Positions 34,114-41,529 of a stretch of 64,000 nucleotides of DNA are shown piece after piece. The position numbers and the translations under genes are program-made. Every line of letters begins with the position of its first letter. Within the stretch, counting starts at the first letter, position 1. The stretch is from positions 186,001-250,000 of the forward strand of contig NZ_RCVQ01000007.1 in the NCBI RefSeq assembly GCF_016107285.1, given 5' to 3'. Below the pieces are notes generated by a model. That model was not told the origin of the DNA and made no database searches. It was given only the letters and a program-made list of their open reading frames with translations. The DNA comes from Roseomonas sp. KE0001. Lineage in GTDB: Bacteria; Pseudomonadota; Alphaproteobacteria; Acetobacterales; Acetobacteraceae.

Positions 34114-34740
34114 ATGGCCCCGCCCCCGTCGATCCCCGCGCGCCGCCGCTCCCGCCCGCCGCTGACGCGCAGCCCGGCCCCGGCGGGGCGGGCCGCCCTG
34201 CTGGGCCTCGCCCTGCTGCTCCCGCCGGCCGCCTCCTGCCGCGCCGCCGCCGGCGAGGAGGCCGCCACGCTGCCGCCGCCCGCCGCCGCCGCGCCCGCGC
34301 CGCCCGATCTGAGCCGCGCGCCGCGCCCGGGCGTTCCGCTGCCGCGCCCGGACATCGCCCTCCCCCGCGGCATCGCGCCGGCGCCCGAGGGGGGCTGGCT
34401 GGTCACCGGCCCGGCCGCGCGCGGCGCGCCGGACGCCGCCGCCGCGGCCGCCCTCGCCGAGATCGGCCGCTGGCTCGCGACCGCGACCGCCGGCCGCGTG
34501 ACGCTGCTGGCGCAGGTCGCCGGGCCGGTGCAGGATGTCTCGGTGGCACGTCGCGATTCCCTGGCGCATGGCCTGGCCATCCGCGCCGCCCTCGAGCGCG
34601 GCGGGCTGGACGGCACGCGCATCGACACCCGCCCCCTGGGACGCACCTCCGAGGCCCGCGACGCCATCCTGCTGATACCGCCCACTCTCCGCGCCGCGCC
34701 GGAGAGCCCGGCCCTCCAGCCGAGCACGACCCGCCCATGA
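34114..34740 (+). CDS. Proline/alanine-rich, lipoprotein-like protein with an OmpA-like C-terminal segment
   Basis: A 208-residue protein. A basic, proline-rich start is followed by a hydrophobic core and a possible lipobox, PPAASC, with C42 as the lipidated residue. A Pro/Ala linker (about 50-105) leads to a segment of about 80 residues, VTLLAQVAGPVQDVSVARRD...HGLAIRAALERGGLDGTRID...RPLGRTSEARD. The rhythm of this segment matches the second half of OmpA-C peptidoglycan-binding domains, though the usual Asp and Arg anchors are not all there. Its stop overlaps the start of the MotA-like gene (ATGA), so it is part of that unit. Recognition is weak; function unknown. Confidence 0.65.
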   Translation: MAPPPSIPARRRSRPPLTRSPAPAGRAALLGLALLLPPAASCRAAAGEEAATLPPPAAAAPAPPDLSRAPRPGVPLPRPDIALPRGIAPAPEGGWLVTGPAARGAPDAAAAAALAEIGRWLATATAGRVTLLAQVAGPVQDVSVARRDSLAHGLAIRAALERGGLDGTRIDTRPLGRTSEARDAILLIPPTLRAAPESPALQPSTTRP

Positions 34741-35873
34741 CACGCCCGACCCACTACCTGCTGCGGATGCTGGCCTTCCTGGCCGCCGTCGCCCTGCTCT
34801 GCGTCGTGCTCTCGGGCAATCTGCTGACCGCCTTCGCGGCGAATCCGGTGCTGAACACGGTCATCCTCGGCGTCCTGCTGCTCGGCATCGCCTGGAACAT
34901 CCGCCAGGTGCTCGGGCTGAAGCCGGAGGTGGAGTGGCTGGAAGGCTTCCGCGGCAACCGCACCGGCGCCACGCCGCGCGCCGCGCCACGGCTGCTGGCG
35001 CCGATGGCCTCGATGTTCTCGGCCCGCCGCGGCGAGCGCCTCTCGCTCTCCGCCCCGGCGATGCGCGGCGTACTCGACGGCATCGCCTCCCGCCTCGACG
35101 AGAGCCGCGAGCTGTCGCGCTACATGACCGGGCTGTCGATCTTCCTCGGCCTGCTCGGCACCTTCTGGGGCCTGATCCTGACCATCGGCTCGGTGGCCGA
35201 GGTGATCAACTCCATGTCGGTCGGCTCCGGCGACCTGAACCAGTTGTTCAACCAGCTCAAGTCCGGCCTGGCGCAGCCGCTGTCGGGCATGGGCATCGCC
35301 TTCTCCTCCTCCATGCTCGGCCTCGCCGGCGCCCTGGTGCTGGGCTTCCTCGACCTGACCGCCGGGCAGGCGCAGAACCGCTTCTACTACGAGCTGGAGG
35401 AATGGCTCGCCGGCGTCACCCGCCTCTCCTCCGGCGTGCTGGGCGGGGATGGCGAGATGGGCGGCTCGGTGCCCGCCTATGTCCAGGCGCTGCTGGAGCA
35501 AACCGCCGAGAACCTCGAGAACCTGCAGCGCATCATGGCGCGCGGCGAGGAAGGCCGCGCCGCCTCGGCCCAGGCCCTGCACACCCTGACCGAACGGCTT
35601 TCGGTGATGACCGAGCAGATGCGCGCCAGCCAGGTGCTGATGCAGCGCATGGCGGAGGCGCAGTCCGGCCTGGCCCCGGCGATCGCCCGCCTCGCCGAGG
35701 GCAGTGCGGAGGATGACGCCGCCCGCATCCACCTGCGCAACATCGAGCTCTACCTCGCCCGCCTGACCGAGGATGTCGCCCAGGGCCGCGCCCAGGCGAC
35801 CGCCGAGATCCGCAGCGAGATCAAGGTCCTCTCCCGCACCATCGCCGCCCTGGCCGAGGACGGGCCGCGATGA
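34737..35873 (+). CDS. MotA/TolQ/ExbB-family proton-channel protein, non-flagellar
   Basis: A 378-residue protein. Two N-terminal membrane segments (about 8-27 and 37-56) are followed by a cytoplasmic stretch, then the MotA/TolQ core: FLGLLGTFWGLILTIGSVAE (about residue 135) and QPLSGMGIAFSSSMLGLAGALVLGFLD (about 178-205), written in two parts here. A helical C-terminal tail of about 150 residues runs on into the cytoplasm (ENLENLQRIMARGEEGRAA). These proteins form proton-driven pentamers around a MotB/ExbD-like pair, encoded 29 nt downstream. No flagellar or Tol genes are nearby. The exact cellular task is unknown. Confidence 0.87.
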   Translation: MTRPTHYLLRMLAFLAAVALLCVVLSGNLLTAFAANPVLNTVILGVLLLGIAWNIRQVLGLKPEVEWLEGFRGNRTGATPRAAPRLLAPMASMFSARRGERLSLSAPAMRGVLDGIASRLDESRELSRYMTGLSIFLGLLGTFWGLILTIGSVAEVINSMSVGSGDLNQLFNQLKSGLAQPLSGMGIAFSSSMLGLAGALVLGFLDLTAGQAQNRFYYELEEWLAGVTRLSSGVLGGDGEMGGSVPAYVQALLEQTAENLENLQRIMARGEEGRAASAQALHTLTERLSVMTEQMRASQVLMQRMAEAQSGLAPAIARLAEGSAEDDAARIHLRNIELYLARLTEDVAQGRAQATAEIRSEIKVLSRTIAALAEDGPR

Positions 35874-35902
35874 GGCAGGCGCCGGCCGGAGGGGGCTGAG
35901 CC

Positions 35903-37441
35903 ATGGCGCTCGGGAGCGGCCGGCGCGGCCAGCGCGAGGGCGTCAATGCCTGGCCCGGCTATGTGGACGCCCTGTCCACGCTGCTGATGGTCATCATCTT
36001 CGTCCTGCTGGTCTTCGTCCTGGCCCAGGGCTTCCTCTCCGTCACCCTCTCCTCGCGCGACCAGGCGCTCGACCGGTTGAACCGGCAGGTCGCCGAGCTG
36101 GCCGACATGCTGTCGCTGGAGCGGAGCCAGGGGGAGGAGCTGCGCGGCAATCTCGCCCGCATGGGCGACGAGCTGCGCGCCGCCGCCGCCGCGCGCGACG
36201 CCGCCCTGGAGCAGGTCGGCAGCCTGCGCGCCGAGCGCGACCGACAGGGCAGCGAGCGCGCCGCGCTGGAAGCCGCGCGGGACGGCCTGGCGGCGCGGCT
36301 GGCCGATCTCGAACTCGCCGCCGGCGGCGCCGCCAGCCGCATCGCCAGCCTGGAGGAGCGTCTCGGCGCCGCCCAGTCGCGCGCCGAGACGCTGGGCGGC
36401 GACACCGCCCAGACGGTGCGCGACCTGACCGAGGCGCGCCGCGCCCTGGCGGCCGAGCGCGAGGCCCTGGCCGCCGCGCGGCAGCAGCTCGCCCAGGCAC
36501 AGGGTCGCGCCGGCCAGGCCGAGGCGGCGCGCGAGGCCACCGTCGCCGAGCTCGCCGCCGCGCGCCGCGATGTGGAGGCCCTGCGCGCCGAGGCCGCGCG
36601 GCTCAACCAGACCGTCACCGCCGACCGCGCCACCATCGAGGCACGGCTGGCCGACATCACCCGCCTGACCCAGCAGGTGCAGCAGCTCACCGCGCTGCGC
36701 GACGAGTTGGAGCGCCGCGCCGAGCAGGCCCTGGCCCGTGCCGGCAGCGAGGGCGAGGCGCGCGCGGCGGCCGAGGCGCAGAGCGGCGAGCATGCCCGGC
36801 TGGCCGAGAGCGCGCGGGCCCAGGTGGCGCTGCTGACGCGGCAGGTCACCGAGCTGCGCGACGAGATCGCCCGCGTCTCGGCTCTGCTGAGCCGCGAGGA
36901 GCAGGAAGGGCGCGACAAGGACGCGCAGATCACCCAGCTCGGCCAGCGGCTGAACGCCGCGCTGGCGGCGCGGGTCGAGGAGTTGCAGCGCTATCGCAGC
37001 GACTTCTTCGGCCGGCTGCGCGCGGTGCTGGGCGACCGGCCGGATGTCCGCATCGTCGGCGACCGCTTCGTCTTCCAGAGCGAGGTGCTCTTCCCGGTCG
37101 GCAGCGCCGAACTCTCCGCCACCGGCCGGCAGCAGCTGCAATCCCTGGCCAGGGAGCTGCTGGAGGTGAGCCGCCGCTTCCCGCCGGACCTGCCCTGGGT
37201 GCTGCGCGTCGACGGCCACGCCGATCGCAGCCCGATCCGCGGCAGCACGCGCTACGCCTCGAACTGGGAGCTCTCCTCCGCCCGCGCCATCGCCGTGGCG
37301 CAGCTGCTGATCGCGGAGGGCCTGCCGGCCGAGCATGTGGCGGCCACCGCCTTCGCCGAGCACCAGCCCCTCGACCCCGGCGACTCGCCCGAGGCCCTGG
37401 CCCGCAACCGCCGCATCGAGTTGCGGCTCACCGACCGCTGA
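35903..37441 (+). CDS. MotB-like OmpA-domain protein with an exceptionally long coiled coil
   Basis: A 512-residue partner of the preceding MotA-like protein. Residues 1-15 are cytoplasmic. The single membrane span starts WPGYVDALSTLLMVIIFVLL, with D22 in the position of the proton-carrying aspartate of MotB/ExbD/TolR. From about 48 to 362 there is nearly uninterrupted Ala/Glu/Arg/Leu heptad sequence (for example AELADMLSLERSQGEELRGN), a coiled coil of about 315 residues. The C-terminal OmpA-type peptidoglycan-binding domain starts near 370 (RFVFQSEVLFPVGSAELS) and has GHADRSPI and ARNRRIELRLTD. The layout suggests a membrane motor anchored to the cell wall. Such a rod is far longer than in flagellar MotB. 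Confidence 0.88.
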   Translation: MALGSGRRGQREGVNAWPGYVDALSTLLMVIIFVLLVFVLAQGFLSVTLSSRDQALDRLNRQVAELADMLSLERSQGEELRGNLARMGDELRAAAAARDAALEQVGSLRAERDRQGSERAALEAARDGLAARLADLELAAGGAASRIASLEERLGAAQSRAETLGGDTAQTVRDLTEARRALAAEREALAAARQQLAQAQGRAGQAEAAREATVAELAAARRDVEALRAEAARLNQTVTADRATIEARLADITRLTQQVQQLTALRDELERRAEQALARAGSEGEARAAAEAQSGEHARLAESARAQVALLTRQVTELRDEIARVSALLSREEQEGRDKDAQITQLGQRLNAALAARVEELQRYRSDFFGRLRAVLGDRPDVRIVGDRFVFQSEVLFPVGSAELSATGRQQLQSLARELLEVSRRFPPDLPWVLRVDGHADRSPIRGSTRYASNWELSSARAIAVAQLLIAEGLPAEHVAATAFAEHQPLDPGDSPEALARNRRIELRLTDR

Positions 37442-37581
37442 GGCCGGCGCGCGGGACGATGCGGCGCCGAGACGAGGCGGGACCGGGGATTTTCCGACTT
37501 GCGGAGTTTGCTGTCAGGCACAGCGGATTCCGCCATCGGGGCGACGCCCCGCCGGTCGCCTCGCCGGCTTGTCCGTGACTT

Positions 37582-37612
37582 ATCCCCAGGCTGATCCACC
37601 GGATCTGGGGAT
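37582..37612. repeat. Inverted repeat ATCCCCAG/CTGGGGAT
   Basis: A perfect 8-bp inverted repeat (37582-37589 and 37605-37612) with a 15-nt spacer lies in the 232-nt gap between the OmpA-like gene and tRNA-Leu. No U-tract follows on either side. It could end the plus-strand operon or be protein-bound. The rest of this gap shows nothing I can name. Confidence 0.35.
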
Positions 37613-37673
37613 GAATGCGGGGCCGCCCTGAGGGAACGCGACGGAGGCGGGGAATGGAGGGATCGCGCGGATA

Positions 37674-37754
37674 TGCGAGAGGGGGGACTCGAACCCCCAT
37701 GACCGAAGTCGGACGATTTTGAGTCGTCTGCGTCTACCGTTCCGCCACTCTCGC
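37674..37754 (-). tRNA. tRNA-Leu (anticodon CAA)
   Basis: On the minus strand a complete cloverleaf can be drawn: acceptor stem GCGAGAG with CTCTCGC, a D arm containing GCGGAACGGTAGACGC, an anticodon stem GACGA/TCGTC with loop CTCAAAA (anticodon CAA), and a long variable arm with stem GAC-TTCG-GTC as in class II tRNAs. The T arm is GGGGG-TTCGAGT-CCCCC, followed by discriminator A. The 3' CCA is not encoded. The 81-nt length and long arm agree with leucine; it reads UUG codons, which are rare in a genome this GC-rich. Confidence 0.95.
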
Positions 37755-37903
37755 GGACGCCGCGACGGCATAGCGCATGCCGGCCAGCGCGTCACGCGGT
37801 GATGCGGGGAGAGGGGGTCTGGCTCCGCCGCATGGCGCTTGACCCGTCCTCCCGCCGGCGCCAGCTTGCTCCGCCCGGACGGCCGTTCTGCCGAGGAGCC
37901 CGC

Positions 37904-38731
37904 ATGAACCAGCTCGCCAAGCCTGTCGCGACGGCTGATGCCGTGAGCCTCGATCCCGTCTGGTGCCGCATCCGCGACGAGGCCCAGCGGGCGGCCGTGC
38001 AGGAGCCGGAGCTGGCGGGCTTCCTTCACGCCGCGGTGCTGCAGCACGACACGCTGGAATCCGCCCTGGCCGGACGGATCGCGGCGCGGTTGGAGCACGC
38101 CGACCTGCCGAGCGCGCTGCTGCGCCGCAGCCTGGAGCGCCATCTGGCCGAGGACCCGGCGCTGCGCCACGCCGTGCGCCGCGACATCCTGGCCGTGGTG
38201 GACCGCGACCCGGCCACCAGCCGCGCCCTGGAGCCCCTGCTCTACTACAAGGGCTTCCACGCGCTGGGCGCGCATCGCCTCGCCCATGCGCTGTGGCTGG
38301 AAGGCCGGCGCGACCTGGCGCTCTGGGTGCAGTCGCGCAGCTCGTCGGTGTTCCAGACCGATATCCACCCGGCGGTTCGCATGGGCCACGGCATCTTCCT
38401 CGATCATGCGACCGGCCTGGTCATCGGCGAGACGGCCCTGATCGAGGACGATGTCTCGCTGCTGCAGGGTGTGACGCTGGGCGGCACCGGCAAGGAATGC
38501 GGCGACCGTCATCCGAAGATCCGCCACGGGGTGCTGATCGGGGCCGGGGCGAAGGTGCTGGGCAATATCGAGGTGGGCGCCTGCGCCCGCGTCGCCGCCG
38601 GCTCGGTGGTGCTGAAGCCGGTGCCCTCGGGGTCCACGGTGGCCGGGGTGCCGGCCCGGGTCGTGGGCCAGGCGGGCTGCGCCGAGCCCTCGCGCGCCAT
38701 GAACCAGATGCTGGATACCGGGTCGAACTGA
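37904..38731 (+). CDS. cysE: Serine O-acetyltransferase
   Basis: The ATG at 37904 has GAGGAG upstream and gives 275 residues. The helical N-terminal domain (DPVWCRIRDEAQRAAVQEPE) and the left-handed beta-helix of hexapeptide repeats (DIHPAVRMGHGIFLDHATG, LLQGVTLGGTGKECGDRHPK) are typical of CysE. The active-site His/Asp lie in GIFLDHATGLVIGE and GDRHPKI. It makes O-acetylserine for cysteine synthesis and is usually inhibited by cysteine through its C-terminal tail (here DTGSN at the end). The stop overlaps the dsbB start by one base, so cysteine supply and disulfide formation are cotranslated. Confidence 0.95.
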   Translation: MNQLAKPVATADAVSLDPVWCRIRDEAQRAAVQEPELAGFLHAAVLQHDTLESALAGRIAARLEHADLPSALLRRSLERHLAEDPALRHAVRRDILAVVDRDPATSRALEPLLYYKGFHALGAHRLAHALWLEGRRDLALWVQSRSSSVFQTDIHPAVRMGHGIFLDHATGLVIGETALIEDDVSLLQGVTLGGTGKECGDRHPKIRHGVLIGAGAKVLGNIEVGACARVAAGSVVLKPVPSGSTVAGVPARVVGQAGCAEPSRAMNQMLDTGSN

Positions 38732-39189
38732 TGCCGCTGCTGATCGCGGCGCTCGCCGCGGCCGCCCCGCTCCTGGCCATGGCGTCGGAGCGGTGGGGCG
38801 GGCTGAACCCCTGCCTGCTCTGCCTCTGGCAACGCTGGCCCTACTGGATCGCCGCCGCCCTGGCGCTTGGCGCCTTGCTGCTGCCACGCCGGCTGATGCT
38901 CACCCTCGCGGGGATCGCGGTGCTGGCTTCCGCCGCCGTGGCGCTGGTGCATGTCGGGGTCGAGGCGCATTGGTGGCCCTCCCCCCTGCCCGGCTGCGCC
39001 GCGCCCAGCGCCGGCGGCGCGCGCAGCGTGGAGGATCTGATGAGCAGCCTCGCCGCCACCCCGGCCAAGCCCTGCGACGAGGCGACGTTCCTCATCCCCG
39101 GCCTGCCGGTCTCGATGGCGGCGATGAACCTGCTCTATGCCCTGGGGCTGGGCGGCTTCGCCCTGGCGATGGCGCGGCGACGGCGCTGA
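38731..39189 (+). CDS. dsbB: Disulfide bond formation protein B
   Basis: A 152-residue membrane protein with four predicted spans. The first periplasmic pair is C28 and C31 in NPCLLCLWQRWPYW, the quinone-linked CxxC of DsbB. The second pair is C89 (SPLPGCAAPS) and C115 (PAKPCDEATF) in the second periplasmic loop, matching the pair that oxidises DsbA. DsbB passes electrons to ubiquinone. It begins at ATG 38731 within the TGATG junction with cysE, so translation is coupled. It ends convergent with the HNH gene, 15 nt away. Confidence 0.92.
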   Translation: MPLLIAALAAAAPLLAMASERWGGLNPCLLCLWQRWPYWIAAALALGALLLPRRLMLTLAGIAVLASAAVALVHVGVEAHWWPSPLPGCAAPSAGGARSVEDLMSSLAATPAKPCDEATFLIPGLPVSMAAMNLLYALGLGGFALAMARRRR

Positions 39190-39204
39190 GCCGGCGGTTC
39201 CGCC

Positions 39205-39792
39205 TCAGCTCTCCAGCTCGGTGTCCCAGTAGAGATAGTCGCGCCAGCTTTCGTGCAGGTAGTTGGGCGGAAACATCCGTCCATTGTCCTGCAGTTCCCA
39301 GCTCGTCGGCTGGCGCGGCGTGTGGCGCGGGAACATGCGGATCTCCTGCGGCAGCTTCGAGCCTTTCCGCAGGTTGCAGGGGCCGCAGGCGGTGACGACA
39401 TTCTCCCAGCTCGTGCGGCCGCCCCGGCTGCGCGGGATCACATGGTCGAAGGTCAGTTCCGGGGTCGGATGCTCCTGGCCGCAATAGACGCAGGAGAAGC
39501 CGTCGCGCAGGAAGACGTTGAAGCGGGTGAAGGCCGGACGCCGCGCCGCCGGGATGTACTCGCGCAGCGCGATGACGCTGGGCAGGCGGATCGTGTGGTT
39601 GGGCGAGCGGACGGCGGTCTCGTATTCCGATAGCACCGAGACGCGGTCGAGATAGACCGCCTTCACCGCGTCCTGCCATGACCACAGCGACAGAGGATAG
39701 TACGACAGCGGACGGAAATCCGCGTTCAGCACCAAGGCCGGGAAGCCGCCGGACCCAGTGCCGTGGCCTCCCAGTGACATCCCGTCAGGCAA
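39205..39792 (-). CDS. HNH endonuclease family protein
   Basis: A 195-residue protein with an N-terminal domain (ALVLNADFRPLSYYPLSLWS) and a complete HNH zinc module: FSCVYCGQ, then LTFDHVIPRSRGGRTSWENV, then TACGPCNLRKG. This arrangement is the widespread chromosomal HNH family of alphaproteobacteria, whose biological role is not settled. It is not linked here to a methylase or phage genes, so a restriction function is not supported. The TTG at 39792 has AGGAG 6 nt before it, while the first ATG (39780) is too far from that site, so TTG is preferred. Confidence 0.88.
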   Translation of the reverse strand: MPDGMSLGGHGTGSGGFPALVLNADFRPLSYYPLSLWSWQDAVKAVYLDRVSVLSEYETAVRSPNHTIRLPSVIALREYIPAARRPAFTRFNVFLRDGFSCVYCGQEHPTPELTFDHVIPRSRGGRTSWENVVTACGPCNLRKGSKLPQEIRMFPRHTPRQPTSWELQDNGRMFPPNYLHESWRDYLYWDTELES

Positions 39793-39942
39793 ACGCCGCT
39801 CCTTTCAAGCTGCGCGCCTCAAGCCATGGGGCCGGTCCGGTCGGGCAGGCCCCAGATTTCGTGGCGCCGCCGGTGTGCAGCGGATTCATGCCAGCCCCGC
39901 GCGACCGGCGCAACCACTCGCCTCGCAGGTTTCACGCCACGG

Positions 39943-40611
39943 TCACGCTGCCCCGCCCGGCCCCGCCGCCAGCCGTTGCAGGAACAGCGCTCCGGCCGAG
40001 AGGCCGGCCTCGTCGATGCCATGGGCCAGGCGCGGGGTGTAGAGCGACTCGACCGGGACCCCGGCGGCCCGCAGCGCCCGTTCGGCGGCGCGGCTCGCCT
40101 CGGCCGGAACCACCTCGTCCGCCTCGCCATGGACCAGCAGCACCGGCGGCCGGGCGCGGATCTCGGCGGCCAGGCTCTCCTCGCCGATCAGCCGGCCGGA
40201 ATAGGCCAGGATGCCGGCCGGCGGCACGGCCCGGCGCAGGCCCGTATACAGCGCCATCATCGCGCCCTGGCTGAAGCCCATCAGCGCCACCGCACCCGGC
40301 GGCAGGTCCGCCGCCACGCATTCGGCCTCGATCAGCGCGTCCAGCTGCGGCCGCGCGGACTGGATGCCGGCCAGCAGCGCCGCCGGGCTGCGGTCCTCCA
40401 GGCTGAACCATTGCCGGCCATAGGGGCCGCCGTCGCAATCCTGCGGCGCATGGGGCGCGATGAACAGCGCATCGGGCACCGCCTGCGCCCAGTGCGGCGC
40501 CAGGTCGATCAGGTCGTTGCCGTCGGCGCCGTAGCCGTGCAGCAGGAGGACGAGCATCCTCGCGGCGCCTCCCGACTTCGGTCCCCAACGCGGTCCATCC
40601 AGCCTGGCCAT
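39943..40611 (-). CDS. Phospholipase/carboxylesterase-family hydrolase
   Basis: A 222-residue alpha/beta hydrolase of the Abhydrolase_2 (acyl-protein thioesterase-like) family. The oxyanion loop is LLLHGYGADGNDLIDLAPHW, the nucleophile elbow GFSQGAMMALY, and the C-terminal acid and histidine sit in VHGEADEVVP and RLAHGIDEAGL. The ATG at 40611 has AGGAGG 6 nt upstream. It is divergent from gluQ with 51 nt between starts. It hydrolyses short carboxyl esters; natural substrate unknown. Confidence 0.9.
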   Translation of the reverse strand: MARLDGPRWGPKSGGAARMLVLLLHGYGADGNDLIDLAPHWAQAVPDALFIAPHAPQDCDGGPYGRQWFSLEDRSPAALLAGIQSARPQLDALIEAECVAADLPPGAVALMGFSQGAMMALYTGLRRAVPPAGILAYSGRLIGEESLAAEIRARPPVLLVHGEADEVVPAEASRAAERALRAAGVPVESLYTPRLAHGIDEAGLSAGALFLQRLAAGPGGAA

Positions 40612-40662
40612 CCGGGCCTCCTCTTGCTGCGGTCAGGCTCCATCCGCTACGCGCGAAGCATC

Positions 40663-41529
40663 ATGGCCGCAACCGTCGTCACGCGCTTCGCCCCCAGCCC
40701 GACCGGCCAGCTGCACCTGGGCCATGCGCACAGCGCCCTGCTCGGCTGGCGGCTGGCGCGCAAGGCCGGCGGCCGCTTCCTGCTGCGCATCGAGGATATC
40801 GACCCGGTGCGCTGCCGGGCCGGGTTCATCGGCGGCATCGAGGAGGACCTCGCCTGGCTCGGCCTCGACTGGGACGGGCCGGTGCGCCGCCAGTCCAGCC
40901 ATCTGGACGAATACCGGGCCGTGCTCGACCGGCTGACCGATGCGGGGCTGCTCTACCCCTGCTTCTGCACCCGTGCCGAGATCGCCCGCGAGATCGCCGC
41001 CATCGGCCATGCGCCGCACGGGCCGGACGGTCCGCTCTACCCCGGCACCTGCCGCCATCTCACGCCGGCCGCGCGGGCCGGGCGCCTCGCCTCCGGCGCG
41101 CCCTATGCGCTGCGCCTCGACATGGCAGCGGCGCTGCGCCGGCTGAAGGGGCCGCTCTCCTTCCTGGAATGCGGCGAGGGCCGCCGCCGCTGCGATCCGG
41201 CCCGCTTCGGCGACGTGGTGCTGGCGCGGAAGGACATTCCCGCCTCCTACCACCTCTGCGTCACGCATGACGACGCCCTGCAGGGCGTGTCGCTGGTGAC
41301 GCGGGGGGAGGACCTGCGCCCGGCGACCGATCTGCACCGCCTGTTGCAGGCGCTGCTCGGCTGGCCGGCGCCGCGCTACCGCCACCACCCCCTGCTGCTG
41401 GGCGCCGACGGGCGGCGCCTGTCGAAGCGCGACGGGGCGCCGACGCTGGCCGCCCTGCGGCAGGCGGGCCACAGCCCGGCCAAGGTGCGGGCGATGGCCC
41501 TGGCCGGCCAGCCTCAGCTGCGGCCGTAG
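40663..41529 (+). CDS. gluQ: Glutamyl-Q tRNA(Asp) synthetase
   Basis: A 288-residue truncated glutamyl-tRNA synthetase paralogue lacking the anticodon-binding domain. The class I HIGH-type motif is PSPTGQLHLGHAHSALL, and the KMSKS-type loop is GRRLSKRDGAPTL. Zinc ligands are visible in PCFCTRAE and YPGTCRH. The enzyme attaches glutamate to the queuosine base of tRNA-Asp. The start at 40663 fits the conserved MAATVVTRFAPSPTG opening. Its last 16 nt overlap the end of manC on the other strand. Confidence 0.95.
   Translation: MAATVVTRFAPSPTGQLHLGHAHSALLGWRLARKAGGRFLLRIEDIDPVRCRAGFIGGIEEDLAWLGLDWDGPVRRQSSHLDEYRAVLDRLTDAGLLYPCFCTRAEIAREIAAIGHAPHGPDGPLYPGTCRHLTPAARAGRLASGAPYALRLDMAAALRRLKGPLSFLECGEGRRRCDPARFGDVVLARKDIPASYHLCVTHDDALQGVSLVTRGEDLRPATDLHRLLQALLGWPAPRYRHHPLLLGADGRRLSKRDGAPTLAALRQAGHSPAKVRAMALAGQPQLRP

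Noticed and set aside
34737-37441. Zorya defence system
   Set aside because: The MotA/OmpA pair resembles ZorAB, but no ZorC, ZorD or ZorE homologue is nearby and the long coiled coil is on the wrong subunit. Neighbours are housekeeping genes.
37581-37590. DnaA box (TTATCCCCA) hinting at an origin
   Set aside because: One mismatch to TTATCCACA, single copy, no dnaA/dnaN/parAB genes or AT-rich unwinding element nearby.
39205-39792. Restriction or phage HNH nuclease
   Set aside because: No methylase, phage or homing context; the protein matches a widespread chromosomal HNH family.
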